A stretch of 64,000 nucleotides of DNA from Actinomyces sp. oral taxon 897 (GTDB taxonomy: Bacteria > Actinomycetota > Actinomycetes > Actinomycetales > Actinomycetaceae): positions 1,364,001-1,428,000 of the forward strand of contig NZ_CP027236.1 in the NCBI RefSeq assembly GCF_002999235.1, written 5' to 3'. Below the pieces are notes generated by a model. It was not told the DNA's origin and did not search any database. It worked only from the letters and a program-made list of their open reading frames with translations. Positions 56,118 to 64,000 of this stretch are shown here, piece after piece. The translations under genes and the position numbers were made by a program. Position 1 is the first letter of the stretch; each line of letters opens with the position of its first letter.

Positions 56118-56310
56118 GCACAGGTTCCGGCGAGGCCAGCCGCCGCCACGCAGGGCTGGCACCGCCGCGAGGCTGGCCCGTCCCGCCGCAGCCACGCAGG
56201 GTCGGCCGCCACCGGCTGGCGGGAGCCAGCCCGCCCCGCCGCACAGGTTCCGGCGAGGCCAGCTCCCGCCGCGACTGCGCAAGCGTCCCAGCCCGCGCCG
56301 CCACGCAGGG
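56118..56310. repeat. Imperfect repeats downstream of the acyltransferase gene
   Basis: GCACAGGTTCCGGCGAGGCC (extending to 23 bases) occurs at 56118 and 56241, and GCCACGCAGGG at 56145, 56191 and 56300. They lie between the converging DUF1003 and acyltransferase genes. Confidence 0.6.
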
Positions 56311-56325
56311 CCCGCCGCGGGCGGT

Positions 56326-58227
56326 TCAGACATTGAGGGCGTTGAGGGCGTCGACCACCACCTGGGCGTAGACGTCGCACCCCTCCGCGGTGGGGTGGAC
56401 CTGGTCCTGGGCCAGGAGCTCCATGCGCTCGGCAATGGCCCGGTCCCAGCCCGCCACGTCCACCTGGTCGGGGTGGGCGGCGGCGAAGTCGCGGATGGTC
56501 TGGTTGGCCCCGGGGATCCAGGTGGTGCGGGCGGGCCCGAACCCCGTGACCAGGACGAGCTTGCGCCCCGGCCCCAGGTAGTCCAGGAGCGCCTGGATCT
56601 GGTCGCCCAGGACCTCCCCGTTGGTGGCCAGGGCGACCACCACGTAGGGGCGGGGCCCGTACTCGGCGTCCATGGCCTGGAGCGTCTCCAGGCCCGCGTA
56701 GAAGGAGCGGGAGACCTGGGCGTCGATCGCGATCCCGGGCAGGGAGGCCTCCAGCGCCGGGGCCGAGGCCAGGCTGACGGAGTCCCCCACGAGGGAGACC
56801 TGGTCCCCGGTCAGGGGCTCGGGCGCGGCCGTGGTGGGGGTCGGCTCGGGCGTGGGCGTCTCGGTGGGCCGCGAGGCCGTCGGGGTGGCGGAGGCCAGCG
56901 CCTGGGCCCCGCGCTGGATGGCGGCCTCGGCGGTGGACTGGGCGGGCTGGAGGGCCAGGGCCGCCCCCAGCAGCAGGACGCTGGCCACACCCAGGCCACC
57001 GGACAGGCTCAGACGCAGGCGCGTCCGGGTGACCGAGCGCACCCAGGCCCGTACCCCCATACGTCGGATCGGGGTCTCGAAGTACCGGAAGGACAGCTCG
57101 GCGAAGAACACGCTCACCACCGTCACGCCCAGGGCCACCAGGGCCTGGGGTGCGGTGGGCGGCACCACGTAGAAGGCCAGCACCCACAGGGGCCAGTGCC
57201 ACAGGTACAGGCCGTAGGAGCGGGTCCCCAGCCAGCGCAGCGGGGCGGTCTCCAGCAGGGCGGGCAGCCAGGAGCCGGGGCTGAGGGCCAGCGCCGGGCC
57301 GGCGACCTCCGGGGTCAGGCCCTGGAGGAGAGCCACGGTGCAGGCCGAGGCCCCCGCCAGGACCCAGGTGGTGGTCCGGGTCCCGCCGGGCATCTGGTCG
57401 GAGGTGAGCGCGGCAATGAGGACCAGGCCCACCAGCCCCGCCCAGGACACCACCGCGCGCGCCCGCTCCAGCAGGGGCGTGGTCACCCGGGTGGGGTCCA
57501 GGACGTGCCCGTGGAGCAGGGCCAGGGCCGAGCCCGCCATGAGCCCGTAGGCGTGGGTGTCGGTACCCAGGTAGAGCCGTGAGGGGTCGGCGCCGCGGGC
57601 CGCCAGGGTCAGGGAGAGCCACACCGAGGCCGCGGTGAGCACGACGGCCGCCCCGCAGGCCAGGTACCGACGCCACCGGGAGTCCGCCCTGCCCAGGAGC
57701 AGCAGGAGGAGGAGCGGCCACACGAGGTAGAACTGCTCCTCCACCGCCAGGGACCACACGTTGGTCAGCAGACTGGGCTGGGCCTGGTCGAAGTAGGAGG
57801 ATCCGGCGAATATCTCGACCCAGTTGTAGACCAGGCCGATGGCGCCCAGGACCTGTCGGCGTATGCCCAGCAGGACGTCGCCCCCCGGCCAGGCCGCCAG
57901 CGACACCGTCACCACGATGGTGCTCAGCAGGGCCGGGACGATCCGGCGCAGACGCCTGACCCAGAAGCGCCGCAGGTTGGTGGACCCGGTACGACGCCGC
58001 TCGTCCACCAGCAGGCTGGTGATGAGGAAGCCGGAGATGACGAAGAAGGCGTCCACGCCTACCTTCCCGCCGGGCAGCGCCCCGGGCAGGAGGTGGTAGG
58101 CCAGGACCATAAAGACAGCGAGCGCGCGCACGCCGTCGAGCCCCCGAACCCGGGCCCGGGGAGGAAGAGAACGGGGGGTGGAGGAGGTAGAGACAGACGG
58201 GTTCACGGACTGTGCTGAGATGCTCAT
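56326..58227 (-). CDS. OafA-type acyltransferase with SGNH domain
   Basis: The 633-residue protein has an acyltransferase-3 membrane domain of about ten helices (RGLDGVRALAVFMVLAYHLL, FFVISGFLITSLL, WSLAVEEQFYLVWPL) and an extracytoplasmic SGNH hydrolase-like domain after about residue 460 (VSLVGDSVSLASA, VVALATNGEV, DQVHPTAEG). Such enzymes O-acetylate wall or surface glycans. A Thr/Pro/Glu linker separates the domains. It interrupts the usual DUF1003-Mrp order, so it may be a later insertion. ATG 58227 is used; the ribosome binding site is unclear. Confidence 0.9.
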   Translation of the reverse strand: MSISAQSVNPSVSTSSTPRSLPPRARVRGLDGVRALAVFMVLAYHLLPGALPGGKVGVDAFFVISGFLITSLLVDERRRTGSTNLRRFWVRRLRRIVPALLSTIVVTVSLAAWPGGDVLLGIRRQVLGAIGLVYNWVEIFAGSSYFDQAQPSLLTNVWSLAVEEQFYLVWPLLLLLLLGRADSRWRRYLACGAAVVLTAASVWLSLTLAARGADPSRLYLGTDTHAYGLMAGSALALLHGHVLDPTRVTTPLLERARAVVSWAGLVGLVLIAALTSDQMPGGTRTTTWVLAGASACTVALLQGLTPEVAGPALALSPGSWLPALLETAPLRWLGTRSYGLYLWHWPLWVLAFYVVPPTAPQALVALGVTVVSVFFAELSFRYFETPIRRMGVRAWVRSVTRTRLRLSLSGGLGVASVLLLGAALALQPAQSTAEAAIQRGAQALASATPTASRPTETPTPEPTPTTAAPEPLTGDQVSLVGDSVSLASAPALEASLPGIAIDAQVSRSFYAGLETLQAMDAEYGPRPYVVVALATNGEVLGDQIQALLDYLGPGRKLVLVTGFGPARTTWIPGANQTIRDFAAAHPDQVDVAGWDRAIAERMELLAQDQVHPTAEGCDVYAQVVVDALNALNV

Positions 58228-58361
58228 GGTGTCACAGGTGTTACGTGGACGGGAACGGGGCCCAGCCTAGCGTTAGTTTGTCCTGAGACCAGGGTGTGAC
58301 AACGTCTGACGGCCCTCACAGGCGTGCTCCCCGCCACGGTGAGGCCCGGTGGCCGGGCTCC

Positions 58362-58367
58362 TAGGAT
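58362..58367 (+). promoter_or_regulatory. Leaderless promoter -10 box of mrp
   Basis: TAGGAT, then GGACGC, then ATG 58374. Confidence 0.5.
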
Positions 58368-58373
58368 GGACGC

Positions 58374-59522
58374 ATGCCACAGCCCACGCCAGCGGCCGTC
58401 CGCGAGGCCCTGTCCCGCGTCATCGATCCCGAGCTCCGCCGTCCGATCACCGACCTGGGCATGGTGGGGTCCGTCGAGATCGGTGACGACGGCCTCGTCA
58501 CCGTCTTGATCCTGCTGACCGTCGCCGGGTGCCCCCTGAAGGACACCCTCAGCCAGGACGCGCGCCGTGAGGTGGGCTCCGTGGAGGGGGTCACCGGCGT
58601 CGAGGTGCGTATGGGGGTCATGAACGACGAGCAGCGCGCCGAGCTGCGCGCCCGTCTGCGCGGGGGCGCCGCTGAGCCGGTGATCCCCTTCACCAAACCC
58701 GGCAGCCTGACCCGCGTCTACGCGGTGACCTCCGGGAAGGGCGGGGTGGGCAAGTCCTCGGTCACGGCCGCCCTGGCCGCCGCCCTGGCCGCCCAGGGCC
58801 TGAGCGTGGGGGTGGTGGACGCCGACATCTACGGCTTCTCCATCCCCCGCATGATGGGTGCGGACTACCCGCCCACCCAGCTCGACGGCATGATCGTCCC
58901 CCCGGTGTCCCACGGGGTCAAGGTCATGAGCATCGGCATGTTCGTGGACGACAAGCAGCCGGTGATCTGGCGCGGGCCCATGCTCCACCGGGCCGTCCAG
59001 CAGTTCCTCTCCGACGTCTTCTGGGGGGACCTGGACGTGCTCCTACTGGACCTGCCCCCCGGTACCGGTGACGTGACCATCTCCGTGGCCCAGCTCCTGC
59101 CCAACGCGGAGATCCTGGTGGTCACCACCCCCCAGGCCGCCGCCGCGGAGGTGGCCGAGCGCACCGGCCTCATTGCCGCCCAGACCCACCAGAAGGTCCT
59201 GGGGGTCATTGAGAACATGTCCTACCTGCTCCAGGACGACGGCTCCAGGCTGGAGATATTCGGGTCCGGCGGCGGCCAAGCGGTCTCCGACTCCCTGACC
59301 CAGGTCCTGGGCTACCAGGTGCCGCTGATGGCCCAGCTGCCCCTGGACATCCGCCTGCGGGAGGGCTCGGACCTCGGCGTGCCGGTGACCGTCAGCGACC
59401 ACGGCAGGCCCCCGGCAGACTCCCCCGCCGCGCTGGAGCTGGCGCGGGTGGCCTCCAGTATTGGGCACCGGGCCCGCGGGCTGGCCCGCCGCCCCCTGGG
59501 CGTGAGTCCCGTCAACACCTGA
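58374..59522 (+). CDS. mrp: Mrp/NBP35-family iron-sulfur carrier ATPase
   Basis: This 382-residue P-loop protein is involved in iron-sulfur cluster delivery. The N-terminus is a MIP18/DUF59 domain (SRVIDPELRRPITDLGMV, VAGCPLKDTL), followed by the ATPase with TSGKGGVGKSSVTAALA near residue 120, DADIYGFSIPRMMG and LLLDLPPGTGDVTISV. The usual CxxC near the C-terminus is missing: the corresponding loop reads ENMSYLLQDDGSRLEIFGS. Cluster binding may therefore differ. It converges on tatB across a phased repeat array. Confidence 0.93.
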   Translation: MPQPTPAAVREALSRVIDPELRRPITDLGMVGSVEIGDDGLVTVLILLTVAGCPLKDTLSQDARREVGSVEGVTGVEVRMGVMNDEQRAELRARLRGGAAEPVIPFTKPGSLTRVYAVTSGKGGVGKSSVTAALAAALAAQGLSVGVVDADIYGFSIPRMMGADYPPTQLDGMIVPPVSHGVKVMSIGMFVDDKQPVIWRGPMLHRAVQQFLSDVFWGDLDVLLLDLPPGTGDVTISVAQLLPNAEILVVTTPQAAAAEVAERTGLIAAQTHQKVLGVIENMSYLLQDDGSRLEIFGSGGGQAVSDSLTQVLGYQVPLMAQLPLDIRLREGSDLGVPVTVSDHGRPPADSPAALELARVASSIGHRARGLARRPLGVSPVNT

Positions 59523-59573
59523 GTGCCCGGCTGGCCGGTGCTAAGTGCCCGGCTGGTCCGGACCAGTTCGCGC

Positions 59574-59698
59574 TGAACTCGCCTAAGCGCAGGTGAACGC
59601 GCTTGAGAGCGCCTGAACGCGCTTTCATGCATATGAACTCCGTTTGGAGTAGCGTTCACCTGGGCGAGACGACGTTCACCCGCGTGACAGCACGTTCA
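59574..59698. repeat. 20-bp-phased TGAAC array with central inversion (mrp-tatB)
   Basis: TGAAC starts at 59574, 59594, 59614 and 59634, and then the reverse form GTTCA at 59654, 59674 and 59694. All seven are exactly 20 bases apart and the switch lies near 59646. CAGGTGAACGC (59590-59600) pairs with GCGTTCACCTG (59652-59662), so the block can also fold as one long hairpin. The last box overlaps the tatB stop codon. Confidence 0.85.
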
Positions 59699-60679
59699 GG
59701 CGTCCACGGTCAGGGTCGCAGCCTCCGGGCGGGTCCTCGCGGCGGCCTTGGCGGCCCGGACAATGTCACGTGGGGAGAGCGGCCTGGGGGGCAGGTCGCC
59801 CGACGCCTCAGTGAGGCTGGTGGGAATGGCGGCCGCCTCCGAGGTCGCGGTCGTCTGCCCGTCCCAGGACCCAGTCACGACGGCGTCCTGCTCCCGGTTA
59901 TCGGGGACGGCAGCCCGCTGTTCCCCGGACGCGGCGTCGTCCCGCTGTTCCCCGGGCGTGGCGTCCTGCTGCTCCCGGAGCGCGTCAGGACGCTGTTCCT
60001 CGGGCGCGGTATCCCGCCCCTGGGCTACCGGCTGGGCGGCAGTCTGCTCCTGGTCATCGGGCGTGGTGTCCTGCTCCTGTGACGCCTCGGCCTGCGGCCC
60101 TGGGGCCGTCTCCGCAGACCCCGCCTGCGGGGTGGTGTCGCTCACAGACCCCTCCCCGGCACCCGGCTCAGACCCCCGGGCCACGTCAGCCACCTCGGCC
60201 CGCGTTTCCTTGGCCGCCTCGGCCTCAACCTCGGCTTCCTGGGCCTCCTCGGCCTCAGCCCCGGCCCGCGCCGCCTCGGCCTGCGCCTCAATCCGCTTGC
60301 CCAGGGAGTCCGAACGCTCCTGGGCGGCCAGGGCCCGCACGTCGGCGGCCACGGCGTCCGAGGCCTCCTTGGCGGTAGAGGCCACCGCGGCCAGGGGGTT
60401 GGCCAGGTCGCGCTTAATGGCGTCGAGGTCCTCACCCAGGGCGTCGCGCACGATCTTGCGCGGGTCGTAGTTGCGGGGGTTGAGGTCGGCGAGGTTGAGG
60501 TCACCGAGCTCAGGGCCCACCTCCTCGGCGATCTGCGCCTTGGCCTGCTCCAGGAAGACACGCAGCTGACGGATGAGCTGGGTGAGCTTGCGGGTGTACT
60601 CAGGCAGACGCCGGGGACCCACCACGATCACCGCCACCAGGAGGATGACGATGAACTCGTTGCCGTTGATGCCGAACAC
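59696..60679 (-). CDS. tatB: Sec-independent translocase protein TatB
   Basis: TatB is the substrate-receptor partner of TatC in twin-arginine export. The N-terminus has the single membrane helix and amphipathic helix (GINGNEFIVILLVAVIVVGP, then RRLPEYTRKLTQLIRQLRV). At 327 residues it is about twice the usual length. Beyond residue 150 it is an acidic Glu/Ala/Gln/Thr tail with repeats such as DATPGEQRDDAASGEQ. GTG 60679 follows TATACT (60686-60691) by 6 bases. Two lipoproteins in the window have arginine-pair signals that could use this pathway. Confidence 0.9.
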   Translation of the reverse strand: MFGINGNEFIVILLVAVIVVGPRRLPEYTRKLTQLIRQLRVFLEQAKAQIAEEVGPELGDLNLADLNPRNYDPRKIVRDALGEDLDAIKRDLANPLAAVASTAKEASDAVAADVRALAAQERSDSLGKRIEAQAEAARAGAEAEEAQEAEVEAEAAKETRAEVADVARGSEPGAGEGSVSDTTPQAGSAETAPGPQAEASQEQDTTPDDQEQTAAQPVAQGRDTAPEEQRPDALREQQDATPGEQRDDAASGEQRAAVPDNREQDAVVTGSWDGQTTATSEAAAIPTSLTEASGDLPPRPLSPRDIVRAAKAAARTRPEAATLTVDA

Positions 60680-60685
60680 ACGCCC

Positions 60686-60691
60686 AGTATA
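60686..60691 (-). promoter_or_regulatory. Leaderless promoter -10 box of tatB
   Basis: Minus-strand TATACT, then GGGCGT, then GTG. A consensus -10 that rules out the upstream in-frame start at 60778. Confidence 0.6.
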
Positions 60692-60862
60692 GGGAGCCGC
60701 CCGGGGCACGTGCCGCCGCGGGCACCGGTAGGCTCTGCCTGTGGCGATACCCGGCATCGTCCGCAAGACCAGGAACAAGCCTGTTCACCGGTACCTGAAA
60801 CAATAGGAGCTGGCGCGTCCGTACCCGGGCGCAGGACGTGATCATGTGAGGAAGGCAGCGCG

Positions 60863-61498
60863 GTGAGTGCCGACAAGACCTTGACCTGGACCTACACCGA
60901 GGAGTTCCCTCTGGAGGAAGAGGCCGCCACCCAGGCCCGCCTGCGTGGGATGGGCCTCGGGGTGGAGCCGGTCAGCGTGGCCACCGGGGCCGCGCTGCGG
61001 GTCCTGGCCGCCTCCGTCGGCGCCAAGAGCATTGCCGAGATCGGTACCGGCACCGGCGTGTCCGGCCTGTGGCTGCTGGGCGGCATGGGCCGCGACGGGG
61101 TCCTGACCACCATCGACGTCGAGAGCGAGCTCCAGCGTGAGGCCCGCCGCGCATTCGACGCCGCCGGGTACCCCTCCTCCCGGATCCGTCTCATCCAGGG
61201 CCGGGCCAGTGCCGTCATGCCGCGCATGGCGGCCCGCTCCTACGACATGGTGGTCCTGGACGTCGACCCCGTGGAGGCGGCCAACCTCGCCGAGGGCGCC
61301 CTGCGCATGCTGCGCGTGGGCGGGGTGCTCGCCGTCACCCACGCCCTGTGGGCGGACCACGTGGCCGACCCCGCCCGCCGCGACCCGGCCACCGTGGCGG
61401 CCCGCGAGCTGGCCAAGGCCGTACGCGCCTCCGACCTGCTGGTCTGCACGCTCCTGCCGGTGGGTGACGGCCTGCTGGTGGCGGTGCGCCGGGGCTGA
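60863..61498 (+). CDS. O-methyltransferase (family 3, SAM-dependent)
   Basis: The 211-residue SAM-dependent methyltransferase of the class I O-methyltransferase-3 type has SIAEIGTGTGVSGLWLLGGM as the SAM-binding glycine loop, then VLTTIDVES, and DMVVLDVDPVEAANLAEGAL as the metal- and substrate-side block. In actinobacteria a gene of this type often lies near sigE and tatB. The substrate is unknown. GAGGAAGG precedes GTG 60863. Divergent from tatB. Confidence 0.88.
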   Translation: MSADKTLTWTYTEEFPLEEEAATQARLRGMGLGVEPVSVATGAALRVLAASVGAKSIAEIGTGTGVSGLWLLGGMGRDGVLTTIDVESELQREARRAFDAAGYPSSRIRLIQGRASAVMPRMAARSYDMVVLDVDPVEAANLAEGALRMLRVGGVLAVTHALWADHVADPARRDPATVAARELAKAVRASDLLVCTLLPVGDGLLVAVRRG

Positions 61499-61828
61499 GC
61501 CCGCCGCGCCCGCCACGACCCAGGGCCCGCCGGGGCACGGCCCAGGGAGCGAGCCCGCGAGCCACCGCGCCCCGGCTGCACCCGACCCGGACGCGACCAC
61601 CTGGCCAATAACGAGCCCGTGCTCGCCGCGACCCGACGCTCGCCACGCGCCCCGCCGCGCCCGCCATAATCCGGCTGAGCTCACCGCCTGAGGCCCCACG
61701 CCCGCCACGCACCCGGGCGACCACGTACTGCGGTGCGCCCCGGGGGAACAGACACGGACATCTGGCGCATGTACCCAGGGGCCGCACCCTTGCCCACCCA
61801 CCCCGCCGTCCGCCCCGGCGCGCCCAGG
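61499..61828. other. Gene-free spacer
   Basis: GC-rich DNA with short CGCCACGC repeats. No gene, RNA or hairpin with a U-tract is seen. Confidence 0.5.
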
Positions 61829-61901
61829 ACGTGACGGAGAACGTGACAGAAGACGTGACGGGTGCTACTGTACCCCTATAACCAAAGCCGGTTTTGAAAC
61901 C
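61829..61901 (+). promoter_or_regulatory. Control region of the ROK/Gfo gene
   Basis: ACGTGAC is repeated at 61829, 61841 and 61853, exactly 12 bases apart. Downstream, TACTGT or TATAAC could be a -10 box. GGTTTTGAAACC (61890-61901) is a 12-base palindrome inside a wider ACCAAAGCCGGTTTTG region, a plausible operator for the ROK-type regulator itself. Confidence 0.5.
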
Positions 61902-61962
61902 CCCTTTCACACTGGTGAGGACGCCAGTCGACCCTGATCCCACACCCCCACAGGAGCGGACA

Positions 61963-64000
61963 ATGCCAGGACACCCCGGGACCTCCACCCGCGCCGCCAA
62001 CGCCGCCGCGCTGTGGGACCAGCTGCGCCGGGCCCGGGTCAGCAGCGTCACCGACCTGGCGCGGGCCGCGGGGACCTCGCGCCCCACGGCGAGCGCCGTC
62101 CTGGCCGACCTGGAGGACCAGGGCCTGGTGGTCTCCCAGGACCTGGTGGACCCCACCCCGGGCCGCCCGGCGACCGGCTGGTCCCTCTCCCCGCGCGCGG
62201 GCTACGTCCTGGGCGCCGACGTCCTGGTCTCCTCCGTCCTGGTCAGCGCCGCCACCCTGGACGGCACCGTCGTGGCGGCCCGGACCTCGCCGCTGAGCGG
62301 GGAGCGGCGCTACCCGGACCTCCTGGCCGCCCTCACCCAGGAGGTGGACAGGCTGTCCGGCTACGGCCCCCTGCGGCACCTGTCCGTCTCCACCACCGGG
62401 ATCCCCGACGACGCCGGTGTCGTCCTCCACGCGGACCTGGTCCCCCAGTGGGACGGCTTCGACCTGGCGGGCAACCTCCGCCACGACCTGGGCGTGGCGG
62501 TGGACGTGGACAACGACATCAACATGGCCGCGCTGGGGGAGTTCCGCCTGAGGGTCCAGGACGGGCAGATCGCCGCCCAGGGGGACCTGCTCTACATCCT
62601 GGTGGCCCGGGGGATCCACTCCGGCCTCGTCCTGTCGGGCAGGGTGCACCGGGGCAGCCGCTTCACCGCCGGCGAGATCTCCGCCGCCCTGGACCTGCAC
62701 CTGGAGGACGCCCAGGCCCCGGACGAGGACTGGGCGGAGCGCGTGGCCCTGACGATCTCCTCGGTGGGGCTCGTCGTGGACCCCGACCTCATTGTCATCT
62801 CGACGCCGACGGCGCGCGCCCGCTCCATGGTCCTGCCCCTCATGTCCCTCATGCGCGCCAAGGGGACGCAGTGGTCCCCCCGGCTCCGGCTGGAGAGCGC
62901 GCGCCTGGGGTGGGGGGCGGCGGCCGTCGGCGCCCTGTCCCTCGCCCTGGACCACGCCAACCAGGCCGTCACGGGGGCCGACGAGGTCCCCGTCACCCCC
63001 CTGGAGGGCGTGGAGACCGTCAGCAACGCCGCAACCACAGGAGAGCACAGCACCATGACCGCCACCGCCGCCACGTCCCGGCCCTCTGACACCCTGCGCG
63101 TCGGGGTGGTCGGGGTCGGCGCCCGGGCCAAGTTCACCCTGGCCGCCGAGCGGCCCGAGAACAACGGCCGGATCACCGCCGTCTGCGAGACCCACCCCCG
63201 GGCCCGCGAGCGCGTGGCCTCCCGCCTCCAGCGGGACCCCGACTCGGTGTCCATCACCACCAGCGTGACCGACCTGGTGGGGACCGGGATCGACGTCGCC
63301 TTCGTGACCTCCCCCGACGACACCCACGCGGACGTGACCTGCGAGCTCCTGCGGGCGGGGGTCCCCGTCTACCTGGAGAAGCCCCTGGCCATCACCATGG
63401 AGGGGGCCACGCGCGTCCTGCGCACCGCCTACGAGACGGGCACCCGCCTGTACGTGGGGCACAATATGCGCCACATGCACGTGGTGCGCTCCATGCGCGA
63501 GCTCATCCGCTCGGGGCGGATCGGCGAGGTCAAGGCCATCTGGTGCCGGCACTTCGTGGGCTCCGGCGGGGACTTCTACTTCAAGGACTGGCACGCCACC
63601 AGGGAGCACGGCACGGGTCTGCTGCTGCAGAAGGCGGCGCACGACATCGACGTCATGCACTGGCTGGCGGACTCCCACACCACCAGCGTGGTGGCCATGG
63701 GCGGGCAGACCCTCTACCACCAGGTCACGGACCGGGCGGACCGCTCCGACGAGCTCATGCACAGCTGGTACTCCCTGGACAACTGGCCGCCCCTGAGCCA
63801 GAAGGGCCTGAGCCCGGTCATTGACGTCGAGGACCTGTCCATGGTGCTCATGCGCATGGACTCGGGGGTCTACGCTTCCTACGAGCAGTGCCACTACACC
63901 CCCGACTACTGGCGCAACTACACGGTCATCGGCACCGAGGGACGTATTGAGAACTTCGGTGACGGCGAGGGCGGGCTCATCCGCCTGTGGAACCGGCGCA
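61963..64000 (+). CDS. ROK-type regulator fused in frame to a Gfo/Idh/MocA oxidoreductase (partial)
   Basis: One frame runs from ATG 61963 to the window end (679 codons) without a stop. Residues 1-75 are a winged helix (RVSSVTDLARAAGTSRPTAS). Residues 80-340 are ROK-like (DVDNDINMAALGEFRLR, FTAGEISAALDL) but lack the N-terminal phosphate motif and the zinc cysteines of sugar kinases. A linker (345-375) leads to a Gfo/Idh domain (TLRVGVVGVGARAKF, EKP at 472-474, KDWHATREHGTGLLLQKAAHDIDVMHW). An internal ATG at 63055 with AGGAGAG 11 bases upstream could also give a free oxidoreductase. The C-terminus lies outside the window. Confidence 0.82.
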   Translation, partial: MPGHPGTSTRAANAAALWDQLRRARVSSVTDLARAAGTSRPTASAVLADLEDQGLVVSQDLVDPTPGRPATGWSLSPRAGYVLGADVLVSSVLVSAATLDGTVVAARTSPLSGERRYPDLLAALTQEVDRLSGYGPLRHLSVSTTGIPDDAGVVLHADLVPQWDGFDLAGNLRHDLGVAVDVDNDINMAALGEFRLRVQDGQIAAQGDLLYILVARGIHSGLVLSGRVHRGSRFTAGEISAALDLHLEDAQAPDEDWAERVALTISSVGLVVDPDLIVISTPTARARSMVLPLMSLMRAKGTQWSPRLRLESARLGWGAAAVGALSLALDHANQAVTGADEVPVTPLEGVETVSNAATTGEHSTMTATAATSRPSDTLRVGVVGVGARAKFTLAAERPENNGRITAVCETHPRARERVASRLQRDPDSVSITTSVTDLVGTGIDVAFVTSPDDTHADVTCELLRAGVPVYLEKPLAITMEGATRVLRTAYETGTRLYVGHNMRHMHVVRSMRELIRSGRIGEVKAIWCRHFVGSGGDFYFKDWHATREHGTGLLLQKAAHDIDVMHWLADSHTTSVVAMGGQTLYHQVTDRADRSDELMHSWYSLDNWPPLSQKGLSPVIDVEDLSMVLMRMDSGVYASYEQCHYTPDYWRNYTVIGTEGRIENFGDGEGGLIRLWNRR

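Noticed and set aside
61876..63894. Minus-strand open frame of 672 codons opposite the ROK-Gfo gene
   Set aside because: It is a shadow of GC-rich codon bias on the other strand; its protein is His/Gly/Val-rich with no domain, while the plus strand encodes two clear families.

Overview
The window reads as the chromosome of a high-GC Gram-positive bacterium of the Actinomycetota, most likely an Actinomyces-like member of the Actinomycetaceae. The support is the roughly 70 percent GC coding sequence, an F-ATPase operon followed by a DUF2550 gene and nucS, a 274-residue delta subunit, actinobacterial families such as the PspC-type histidine kinase, and many start codons lying 6-7 bases after a TANNNT box, as expected for leaderless transcripts. 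No rRNA, tRNA, prophage or intact insertion sequence was seen. The genus is an inference.
Layout. 1-5.7 kb is a probable zinc-limitation region: a class I (metal-independent) aldolase whose promoter carries a Zur-like dyad, then a P-loop-less COG0523 protein divergent from rpmB-rpmG-rpsN, followed by rpmE and rpmJ, all five being cysteine-poor ribosomal protein paralogues. 5.7-10.2 kb holds a repeat-rich gap, nagA, a winged-helix glycosylase-like gene and nucS. 10.5-20.9 kb is one minus-strand block: sua5, a WecA/MraY-family transferase, an AtpI-like gene, atpBEFHAGDC and DUF2550. 20.9-27 kb has a cytoplasmic sialidase and a two-component system divergent from two PspC-type envelope genes. 27-31.8 kb has a DJ-1 protein, a membrane protein, a lipoprotein hydrolase joined to a methyltransferase remnant, and a short-chain dehydrogenase.
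31.8-33.5 kb is a gene-free island of visibly lower GC with a MITE-like inverted repeat, a three-repeat orphan CRISPR array and a 22-bp tandem array. 33.5-43 kb is mostly housekeeping: ferritin-like protein, DEAD-box helicase, MarC, PHP phosphoesterase, an oxidoreductase, an iron-type binding lipoprotein, an aminopeptidase P and a VOC protein. 43.1-51 kb is a tightly overlapping five-gene operon (SWIM zinc finger, DUF5691, MoxR ATPase, DUF5682, VWA), related in composition to the uncharacterised yehLMPQ genes of E. coli and the best candidate here for a poorly understood system. 51-61.5 kb has ArsR plus a CDF metal exporter, a stress protein, an MgtE-N/CBS protein with DUF1003, an OafA-type acyltransferase, Mrp, TatB and an O-methyltransferase. 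The window ends inside one open frame that joins a ROK-type regulator to a Gfo/Idh/MocA oxidoreductase.
The intergenic DNA is unusual throughout. It holds arrays of short boxes at exact 20- or 22-bp spacing, two of which flip orientation at their midpoint, and many unrelated direct repeats spaced about 60 bp apart.
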